A stretch of DNA of 38,962 nt. It comes from Muribaculaceae bacterium (lineage in GTDB: Bacteria > Bacteroidota > Bacteroidia > Bacteroidales > Muribaculaceae). The notes beneath the pieces are model-generated. The model saw only the letters and a list, made by a program, of their open reading frames with translations, ran no database searches and was not told the DNA's origin. The stretch covers positions 1 through 38,962 of the forward strand of contig JAFLTU010000021.1 in the NCBI GenBank assembly GCA_022509125.1. The letters are read 5' to 3'. Position numbers and translations under genes: made by a program. Shown here piece by piece: positions 33,595 to 38,962 of the stretch (position 1 is the stretch's first letter; every line of letters starts with the position of its first letter).

Positions 33595-36480
33595 ATGGGA
33601 AACGATATAGAAACAGAATTTCATACCACAAAAAATTCACAAGGAGCCATAGAAGTTTTTGGGGCCCGGGTGCATAATTTAAAGAACATTGATGTAACAA
33701 TTCCCCACAATTCCTTAAGCGTCATCACGGGCTTAAGCGGCAGCGGGAAGTCTTCACTTGCCTTCGACACAATATTTGCCGAGGGTCAACGACGTTATAT
33801 AGAAACCTTTTCGGCCTATGCCCGCAATATGCTGGGCTCTTTGGAACGTCCGGATGTAGACAAGATTTCGGGGCTGAATCCTGTGATAAGTATCGAGCAG
33901 AAGACAGTGAACAAAAACCCGAGGAGTACTATCGGGACCACCACTGAGATTTATGATTTCCTGCGCCTCCTATATGCAAGAATTGGCGAAGCCCGGAGTT
34001 ACATATCCGGACTTCCTATGGTGAAATATTCGAAAGACAAAATCTTAAACCTTATATTAGAAAAATATCGGGGGAAAAGAATCCAAGTCTTAGCTCCGGT
34101 TGTAAAAAACCGCAAAGGCCATTACAAAGAACTCTTCGAGACCCTTAGGAAAAAGGGTTATCTTAATGTCAGAGTCGACGGCCAGCTTAGGGAATTGGAA
34201 TACGGAATGAAGGTAGACCGTTATAAGAACCACACTATCGAACTTCTGATAGACCGACTAAGAGTTAAGGAAGAAGAGATCCAAAGATTGCGTTCTACCA
34301 TTGAAGATGCGCTCAAACAGGGCGACCGCCAGATGTTGGTCATCGACATGGATACGGAGACTATATCCCACTTCAGCCTCTTGTTAATGGATCCTGAAAG
34401 CGGGCTCTCTTATCCGGAACCGGCGCCACATAATTTCTCATTCAATTCGCCTCAGGGTTATTGCCCACGATGCAAAGGACTTGGATTCGTGCATGAAATC
34501 GATCGCGAGAAGGTGATGCCCAATCCGGAGTTATCAATCTATGAAGGAGGCATCCTTCCATTAGGAAAGTATAAAAATTCAAGAATTTTCTGGCAAATAG
34601 AAGCCATTTGCAAGTTGTATGGAAAGACTCTGAAGACTCCTTTGAAAGATCTTCCGGAGGAGGCTATAGAGGATATTATGTTTGGCACTGATCAGCGGCT
34701 TGAAATCGAGAATTCCACCATGTCGATGTATTATGATCCCACTCGCTATGAGGGCATTGTGAAATATATTGAATGGCAATCGGAAGAAACAGACAATGCC
34801 GAAAAAGACAAATGGGGAGGCCAATTTTTCACACCGAAAACCTGTCCTGAGTGTGGAGGTGATCGACTAAATAAAATAGCCCTTCATTATTTCATAGATG
34901 GTAAAAACATCGCCGAGCTCTCCAGAATGGATATCGGAAGTCTATACGAATGGACATTAAAGGTAGAAGACCACATTGATATTCAAAAGCGTCCTGTGGC
35001 TAATGAAATCCTCAAAGAAATCAGGTCGAGATTGAAATTTCTCTTAGACGTGGGACTCGATTATCTGTCTCTAAATAGGGCAAGCGCCACTTTGAGCGGA
35101 GGCGAAAGCCAGAGAATCCGGCTAGCCACTCAGATAGGATCGAATCTTGTTAACGTGCTTTATATTCTTGACGAACCCTCAATAGGGCTTCATCAAAGAG
35201 ATAATGTTAGACTTATCGGGAGCCTAAAAAATCTACGCGACGCCGGCAACACGGTGGTTGTTGTGGAACATGACAAGGATATAATGAAAGAGGCTGATTA
35301 TATCGTAGACATTGGTCCCGGGGCCGGCAGACATGGAGGGGAGGTGGCCTTTCAGGGAGATCTGAATCATTTAATACAATCAAAGACCCTGACAGCCGAC
35401 TATCTTAATGGGAAAAAGGAGATAAAGTTACCGGTAGAGCGCCGTAAAGGTAACGGGAAATACCTTTCCTTAGAAGGAGCCTCAGGTAATAACCTTAAAA
35501 ATGTGGATTTGAGAATACCCTTAGGTAAATTCATTTGTGTCACAGGAGTTAGCGGTAGTGGTAAATCTTCCTTGATAAACGGCACATTGCAAAAAATTCT
35601 CAGTCAATATCTTTATAGGTCGAAAGAAAATCCGTTGCCATATAAAACTATCGATGGTTTAGAACACATTGATAAGGTGATAATGGTAGACCAATCTCCC
35701 CTTGGCCGATCTCCAAGGTCAAATCCGGCCACATATACGGGCGTTTTCTCAGATATACGCAAACTTTTCGTAGAGCTTCCGGACTCTAAGCTCAGGGGAT
35801 ACAAACCGGGCCGATTTTCTTTTAATGTGGCGGGGGGAAGATGTGATGTGTGCAAAGGTCATGGTTATCGCACAATCGAGATGAACTTTTTGCCCGATGT
35901 TTTGGTGCCTTGTGAAGCATGTAGGGGTAAAAGATATAACAGGGAGACCTTGGAAGTAAGATTCAAAGGTAAATCCATTGCAGATGTGCTTGACATGACA
36001 ATAGATCAAGCAGTTGAATTGTTTGAAAACATTCCCTCTATCTATCGGAAAATCAAGGTTTTGCATGACATAGGATTGGGTTATCTAAAACTTGGGCAAC
36101 CATCCAGCACGTTAAGTGGCGGTGAAAATCAGCGAGTTAAACTTGCGACGGAATTGGCAAAGAAAGATACCGGCAAGACTCTCTTCATACTTGACGAACC
36201 CACCACAGGACTTCATTTTGAAGACATTAGGGTTTTACTGAATGTATTCAAGAAGTTGGCTGACCGAGGTAACACTCTTATAGTTATTGAGCATAACTTA
36301 GATCTCATCAAGATGGCTGATCATGTAATCGACATGGGTCCAGAAGGAGGAATTGAAGGTGGCAGAATTATAGCCGAAGGAACGCCCGAGGAAATTTCCG
36401 AGACAGATACTCACACAGGTCGATTCCTAAAAGAAGAAATCTTATTACAGACCGAAATAAAAGGAAAAGGGAAAAAATAA
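33595..36480 (+). CDS. uvrA: Excinuclease ABC subunit A
   Basis: DNA damage sensor of nucleotide excision repair. The 961-residue product has two ABC ATPase modules, with Walker A GLSGSGKSS (near the N-terminus) and GVSGSGKSS, and signature motifs LSGGESQR and LSGGENQR. The C-terminal zinc module is intact: CDVC, 19 residues, CEAC. The first zinc module has only its second Cys pair (CPRCKGLG); the first pair is missing (MDPESGLSYPEPAPHNFSFN), which is seen in Bacteroidetes UvrA proteins. A TTG at 33574 would add seven residues; I prefer the ATG at 33595 because family homology begins later. Followed by a strong terminator. Confidence 0.95.
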   Translation: MGNDIETEFHTTKNSQGAIEVFGARVHNLKNIDVTIPHNSLSVITGLSGSGKSSLAFDTIFAEGQRRYIETFSAYARNMLGSLERPDVDKISGLNPVISIEQKTVNKNPRSTIGTTTEIYDFLRLLYARIGEARSYISGLPMVKYSKDKILNLILEKYRGKRIQVLAPVVKNRKGHYKELFETLRKKGYLNVRVDGQLRELEYGMKVDRYKNHTIELLIDRLRVKEEEIQRLRSTIEDALKQGDRQMLVIDMDTETISHFSLLLMDPESGLSYPEPAPHNFSFNSPQGYCPRCKGLGFVHEIDREKVMPNPELSIYEGGILPLGKYKNSRIFWQIEAICKLYGKTLKTPLKDLPEEAIEDIMFGTDQRLEIENSTMSMYYDPTRYEGIVKYIEWQSEETDNAEKDKWGGQFFTPKTCPECGGDRLNKIALHYFIDGKNIAELSRMDIGSLYEWTLKVEDHIDIQKRPVANEILKEIRSRLKFLLDVGLDYLSLNRASATLSGGESQRIRLATQIGSNLVNVLYILDEPSIGLHQRDNVRLIGSLKNLRDAGNTVVVVEHDKDIMKEADYIVDIGPGAGRHGGEVAFQGDLNHLIQSKTLTADYLNGKKEIKLPVERRKGNGKYLSLEGASGNNLKNVDLRIPLGKFICVTGVSGSGKSSLINGTLQKILSQYLYRSKENPLPYKTIDGLEHIDKVIMVDQSPLGRSPRSNPATYTGVFSDIRKLFVELPDSKLRGYKPGRFSFNVAGGRCDVCKGHGYRTIEMNFLPDVLVPCEACRGKRYNRETLEVRFKGKSIADVLDMTIDQAVELFENIPSIYRKIKVLHDIGLGYLKLGQPSSTLSGGENQRVKLATELAKKDTGKTLFILDEPTTGLHFEDIRVLLNVFKKLADRGNTLIVIEHNLDLIKMADHVIDMGPEGGIEGGRIIAEGTPEEISETDTHTGRFLKEEILLQTEIKGKGKK

Positions 36481-36493
36481 TCAACTATAAAGG

Positions 36494-36518
36494 ACGCGGA
36501 AAAACTTCCGCGTTTTTT
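36494..36518 (+). terminator. Rho-independent terminator after uvrA
   Basis: ACGCGGAA (36494-36501) pairs perfectly with TTCCGCGT (36506-36513) around AAAC, followed by five more T. It lies 13 bases after the uvrA stop. Confidence 0.95.
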
Positions 36519-36575
36519 ATTAACAAAAGATAAACTTATAGAAATACAAAGTCAATAGATAAAAGATAAAAGGAA

Positions 36576-36617
36576 CTCATTATTCAAGTAGACAAACTCA
36601 TTATCAAAGTAGATAAA
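36576..36617 (+). repeat. Two 21-base tandem units
   Basis: CTCATTATTCAAGTAGACAAA (36576-36596, here split as two parts: CTCATTATTCAAGTAG and ACAAA) is followed by CTCATTATCAAAGTAG plus ATAAA (36597-36617). The units differ at three bases. Non-coding, with no known function. Confidence 0.65.
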
Positions 36618-36759
36618 TTCCACTATTAATGAAAATCAAAACAAGGGACTCAGAAAAACCTTAAAATTTGGGGAAATTTACTATAATCCATATTATGTTA
36701 AATAGCATTTATTATAGGTAGAATCAGGACGAGAAATTTAATTGATATATACCCTATTT

Positions 36760-36920
36760 AACTTTCTTATCTCCTTTCTCATCTCCACTCATCTCATTCT
36801 TTACTTCTCATTATCTACTTATCTCAATTTTCACTCATCTTGATCTCAACTAATCTTAATCTCCACTCATTCTCATTCTTCACTCATTCTCATTTCTACT
36901 CATCTTAATCTCCACTCATT
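36760..36920 (+). repeat. Pyrimidine-rich CTCAT/CTCCACTCAT repeat tract
   Basis: About 160 bases of degenerate CTCATCT, CTCCACTCAT and CTCATTCT motifs between the convergent uvrA and septoil-knot genes. TCTTAATCTCCACTCATT occurs exactly twice (36854-36871 and 36903-36920); the second copy includes the last codons and stop of the septoil-knot gene on the other strand. One strand is nearly homopurine. The rest of 36519-36904 shows no gene. Confidence 0.75.
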
Positions 36921-37252
36921 AAACCTCTTTTTTGTTGATTCTGCCAACCAGCCGAAGTTTGTATGTCAGTATAATATACGATTAAATCGGCATTGGTCTG
37001 AAAAGGAGTAAAGTAAATTATTTTGTCAGCAATAGTCTGATAAGCCGTAAAATACCAAACTCCTTCATTCTGATTGACCCCGGGATAAGATTGAAATGGA
37101 GCTTTATAAACTATCAAATCTGCATTGGTTTGAAAATCTGTCACATATACTTTTACATCCGCTATGGATTGATATTCGGTTTGATAAACAATTTGAGAAT
37201 TCATTCCCAGGGTGCACAGCAACATAATTGCAAAGACTAGATATTTCACCAT
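36905..37252 (-). CDS. Exported septoil-knot (DUF6150-like) protein
   Basis: Small secreted protein, 115 residues. Residues 1-19 (MVKYLVFAIMLLCTLGMNS) are a signal peptide. The rest is repeats of the pattern YQ(S/T)xAD-hydrophobic-VY-xT-xFQ. FQTNADLIVY appears exactly twice, at 40-49 and 84-93. This matches the 7(1) septoil knot (DUF6150) families of Bacteroidetes, whose role is not known. It ends inside a direct repeat copy, and its C-terminal LMSGD is encoded by that repeat, so the tail may be of recent origin. Confidence 0.75.
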   Translation of the reverse strand: MVKYLVFAIMLLCTLGMNSQIVYQTEYQSIADVKVYVTDFQTNADLIVYKAPFQSYPGVNQNEGVWYFTAYQTIADKIIYFTPFQTNADLIVYYTDIQTSAGWQNQQKRGLMSGD

Positions 37253-37419
37253 TTTAATGGGGTTTAATGGGGGTTTTTATAGGTATAACCAAGTTGTCCC
37301 CTATTTGTTTTTGTAAGTTATTTTCCTTTCTATATAATTAATTGAAAATCAAACTCTCCGAGGTTGTAGAGGAAGAGCGGGCTATTTCCCCCAGCTTTCA
37401 GACAATTTTTAACCAATCA

Positions 37420-37437
37420 GACATGGCACGCCATGTC
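37420..37437. repeat. Palindrome GACATGGC-AC-GCCATGTC
   Basis: Perfect 8-bp arms with a 2-base center, continued on the right by CCTACAG. This resembles halves of the GTAGGGACATGGC-type intergenic palindromes scattered in Bacteroidales and other gut bacteria; here the left flank is degenerate. Could be a worn copy of such a dispersed repeat. Confidence 0.55.
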
Positions 37438-37756
37438 CCTACAGAAGTTTGAATTTCAATTATAAATTTATAAACTGGGGAAATTCGATAAAAATCAACC
37501 GGTTCCGCCATGACTAAACCCCTCCGAGGATTGATAATAAGTCAGGTTTCACCGTGAGGAAGGCCGATCTGCAAGAACTATTGAAAAAACGGTTAACGAG
37601 ACTCGATTAACGAAAAACGGGTGATAATTTTTTTTGTTTGCCAATTTAGAATTTGTTTTTTATTTTCACAGGCACAAATTTTTTACAATTCTATGAGGAT
37701 AAAATTAAAAAGTATGATTATCAACAAAAGTAGTTCCCTACTTTCTTGACTTTAAG

Positions 37757-37764
37757 TATTTTTG
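37757..37764 (+). promoter_or_regulatory. Probable -7 box of the flavin reductase gene
   Basis: TATTTTTG matches TAnnTTTG 45 bases before the ATG at 37810. The position 19 bases upstream reads TTCC rather than TTTG, so the -33 element is weak. Confidence 0.5.
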
Positions 37765-37809
37765 CGGATAATTATATAATAAAGATCAAGATAAATAATA
37801 AAACTCTTT

Positions 37810-38430
37810 ATGAAAGCACTTTTTATTAACGGAAGCCCTCACGTGGAAGGATGCACAAAGCGAGGCTTAAAGGAGGTTGCCAAGATTCTGGAAGAAAATG
37901 GCGTGGAGACACAATGGATTGAAGTAGGCACCAAAGATATCAGAGGCTGTATAGGTTGCTATTATTGCCGGACACATAATAAGTGTGTTTTTAACGATAT
38001 AGTCAACGAATATGCCCCCGCATTGGAAGAATGTGATGCTGTGATTGTAGGCACTCCTGTTTATTATGCCGGTCCTAATGGTCAGCTCCATTCCTTTCTT
38101 GACAGATTTTTCTTCAGCACCGCTACCAGTATCAACAAGACTATGAAGGTGGGCGCCACTGTCGTCTCATCACGAAGAGCCGGATCTACGAGCGCTTTCG
38201 ATGATATTAACAAATATTTCACCATCAGCTCCATGCCTGTAGCTCCAAGCACTTATTGGAATGAAGTTCATGGTTTCGCTCCGGAGGAAGTGGAAAAAGA
38301 CCTTGAGGGTTTGCAGACCATGAGAAACTTAGGGCGAAATATACTTTTCCTTCTCAAGGCCATCCAATCCCAGAAAGAAAAGGAGGGTCTCCCCTACCAG
38401 GAAAAGGAGCATCGCACCAATTTTATCTGA
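37810..38430 (+). CDS. Flavodoxin-like NAD(P)H-dependent reductase
   Basis: FMN-binding reductase of the flavodoxin fold, 206 residues. INGSPHVEGCTKRGL (6-20) is the FMN phosphate loop, and GCIGCYYCRTHNKC (about 47-60) is the Cys cluster of iron-sulfur flavoprotein-like NADPH:FMN reductases, with GTPVYYAGPNGQLHSFLDR as the second flavin loop. Substrate unknown; it may reduce quinones, flavin or other small acceptors. It stands alone, with a probable promoter box and a weak hairpin after the stop (38433-38448). Confidence 0.88.
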   Translation: MKALFINGSPHVEGCTKRGLKEVAKILEENGVETQWIEVGTKDIRGCIGCYYCRTHNKCVFNDIVNEYAPALEECDAVIVGTPVYYAGPNGQLHSFLDRFFFSTATSINKTMKVGATVVSSRRAGSTSAFDDINKYFTISSMPVAPSTYWNEVHGFAPEEVEKDLEGLQTMRNLGRNILFLLKAIQSQKEKEGLPYQEKEHRTNFI

Positions 38431-38508
38431 TAAAGCCCCTCCAGGCTTGACATTAAATTATTTACATCTGGCAAAAAACAAGTGGAAATCAATGAAATTT
38501 AATTTAGC

Positions 38509-38525
38509 GGTCTAAAATTTCGACC
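38509..38525. promoter_or_regulatory. Palindromic site A upstream of ORF6N gene
   Basis: GGTCTAAAATTTCGACC: a 17-base odd palindrome with central A, one mismatch between arms (T versus expected G). First of a five-member family with the core GGTC-N-AAA-A-TTT-N-GACC. Confidence 0.6.
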
Positions 38526-38585
38526 ACAAATTCCTAAAGATTTGCTTCAAAGCCGAAAAATGTATACTTTGAAAAATGGAGAGGT

Positions 38586-38602
38586 TATCAAAATTTTTGA
38601 CC
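38586..38602. promoter_or_regulatory. Palindromic site B upstream of ORF6N gene
   Basis: TATCAAAATTTTTGACC: right arm TTTTGACC conserved, first two bases of the left arm changed. Followed by ACC as in site D. Confidence 0.55.
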
Positions 38603-38629
38603 ACCTTCCAAGTATTCATTAATTTTCAA

Positions 38630-38646
38630 GATCAAAAATTTTGACC
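38630..38646. promoter_or_regulatory. Palindromic site C upstream of ORF6N gene
   Basis: GATCAAAAATTTTGACC, one arm mismatch. Bases 38632-38648 (TCAAAAATTTTGACCTT) recur exactly at 38892-38908 inside the ORF6N coding sequence. Confidence 0.65.
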
Positions 38647-38652
38647 TTGGTA

Positions 38653-38673
38653 GTGGTCGAAAATTTCGACCAC
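38653..38673. promoter_or_regulatory. Palindromic site D, adjacent to ORF6N start
   Basis: GTGGTCGAAA-A-TTTCGACCAC, perfect 10-bp arms with central A, ending 17 bases before the ORF6N ATG. The position fits an operator that would block expression. Confidence 0.7.
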
Positions 38674-38690
38674 CTCCTAATAAAAAACTT

Positions 38691-38962
38691 ATGGCAGATA
38701 TAATTTCTATCAATCAAGTGAAGGATGTAATAATCTCATTAAGAGGAGAAGAGGTTATTCTTGCTTCTGATATTGCGAAACTTTATGGAGTAGAAACTAA
38801 AGTCATAAATCAAGCAGTAAAAAATAACCCAGAAAAATTCCCTGAAGGCTTCGTTTTGGAATTAACAAAAGAAGAATGGAGGGTTCTAAGGTCAAAAATT
38901 TTGACCTTAGAAGATAAGAAAGGTAAAGGAAATCATCCTAAATACCTTCCTAAAGCCTTTAC
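38691..38962 (+). CDS. ORF6N-domain protein, C-terminal part outside window
   Basis: Phage-antirepressor-related DNA-binding domain protein, common in Bacteroidetes both inside and outside phages. The 90 visible codons read MADIISINQVKDVIISLRG, then IASDIAKLYG-like SDIAKLYGVETKVINQAVK, FPEGFVLELTKEEWRVLRS and KYLPKAFT, which is the ORF6N domain up to its conserved (K/R)YLP-AFTEQG segment. The rest lies beyond base 38962, so it is partial. Codons for LRSKILTL coincide with the perfect 25-bp palindrome (site E). Four related palindromes lie upstream. The function of such stand-alone proteins is not established. Confidence 0.9.
   Translation, partial: MADIISINQVKDVIISLRGEEVILASDIAKLYGVETKVINQAVKNNPEKFPEGFVLELTKEEWRVLRSKILTLEDKKGKGNHPKYLPKAF
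38886..38910. repeat. Perfect 25-bp palindrome inside ORF6N coding sequence (site E)
   Basis: Arms CTAAGGTCAAAA (38886-38897) and TTTTGACCTTAG (38899-38910) around central A. The core (38890-38906) is the same 17-base pattern as upstream sites A-D. The sequence encodes LRSKILTL, part of a conserved region of the domain. Confidence 0.85.

Larger units (their letters stand above)
37253..37809. other. Intergenic region with palindromic element
   Basis: 557 bases with no gene supported. Upstream of the septoil-knot gene TTTAATGGGG is repeated directly (37255-37270 region). A perfect palindrome lies at 37420-37437. The remainder is AT-rich, with T runs before the flavin reductase promoter. Confidence 0.5.

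Noticed and set aside
37503-37556. Short open frames in the gap before the flavin reductase gene
   Set aside because: The best (MTKPLRG..., 15 codons) has no start context, homology or conservation that I can support.
38433-38448. Rho-independent terminator after the flavin reductase gene
   Set aside because: AAGCC/GGCTT is a 5-bp stem and is not followed by a T run.
38509-38910. CRISPR array from the repeated palindromes
   Set aside because: Spacing is irregular (about 25 to 240 bases), sites are imperfect, one lies in a coding sequence, and no cas gene is present.
38431-38962. Prophage boundary suggested by the ORF6N domain
   Set aside because: No integrase, terminase, capsid or att-like repeat is visible, and stand-alone ORF6N genes are common in Bacteroidetes chromosomes.

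Overview
The window looks like chromosomal DNA of a gut-type Bacteroidales. A Muribaculaceae-like genome is my inference; I could not run a phylogeny. The evidence is the linked order rplM-rpsI-rpsB-tsf, a very long disordered Rho, a DUF4290-murA-rimM cluster, and promoters of the Bacteroidetes type (TTTG, about 19 bp, TAnnTTTG). Nearly all of it is core housekeeping sequence. I see no rRNA, tRNA, CRISPR array, insertion sequence or integrated phage.

Layout. 1-3035, minus: ribosomal operon rplM-rpsI-rpsB-tsf (tsf runs off the left edge), with a consensus promoter and two structured leader regions. 3042-8218, minus: rho-ybaK-aroC-radical SAM (YhcC type)-TlpA-like thioredoxin, closed by a strong terminator. 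8705-12234: a DUF488 gene on plus meets the proC-proB-proA proline operon on minus; their stop codons interlock. 12300-15283, minus: HAD phosphatase-rarA-aldo/keto reductase. 15384-20920, plus: FAD oxidoreductase-tsaB-DUF4290-murA-rimM-OmpA-like lipo/periplasmic protein. 20969-25784, minus: secreted S1/P1 nuclease-small HsdR_N-type nuclease-UvrD/PcrA helicase-nspC. 25839-30868, plus: iorA-iorB-aminotransferase-CoA transferase, a compact 2-oxoacid/aromatic amino acid pathway. 30920-32212: Eis-like acetyltransferase. 32213-32977: very AT-rich non-coding stretch. 32978-36518: XRE regulator and uvrA, then a terminator. 36519-37809: simple repeats, a small septoil-knot protein and a palindromic element. 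37810 to the end: flavin reductase and an ORF6N-domain gene cut by the right edge.

How the genes work together. The iorAB/aminotransferase/CoA-transferase operon can take phenylalanine, tyrosine or tryptophan through the arylpyruvate and arylacetyl-CoA to the arylacetate, or run in reverse for salvage of arylacetates. proCBA makes proline from glutamate. MurA carries Asp in place of the fosfomycin-target Cys. Rho carries a roughly 250-residue disordered insert with two AT-hook-like motifs.

Most interesting signals: a family of five related 17-bp palindromes around and inside the ORF6N gene (one is a perfect 25-bp palindrome in the coding sequence, sharing a 17-nt exact repeat with an upstream copy); a combined direct and inverted repeat immediately upstream of uvrA; competing hairpins in the rplM leader and a strong 10-bp stem before rpsB; and a secreted nuclease, a PD-(D/E)xK-type nuclease and a helicase in one tight operon.
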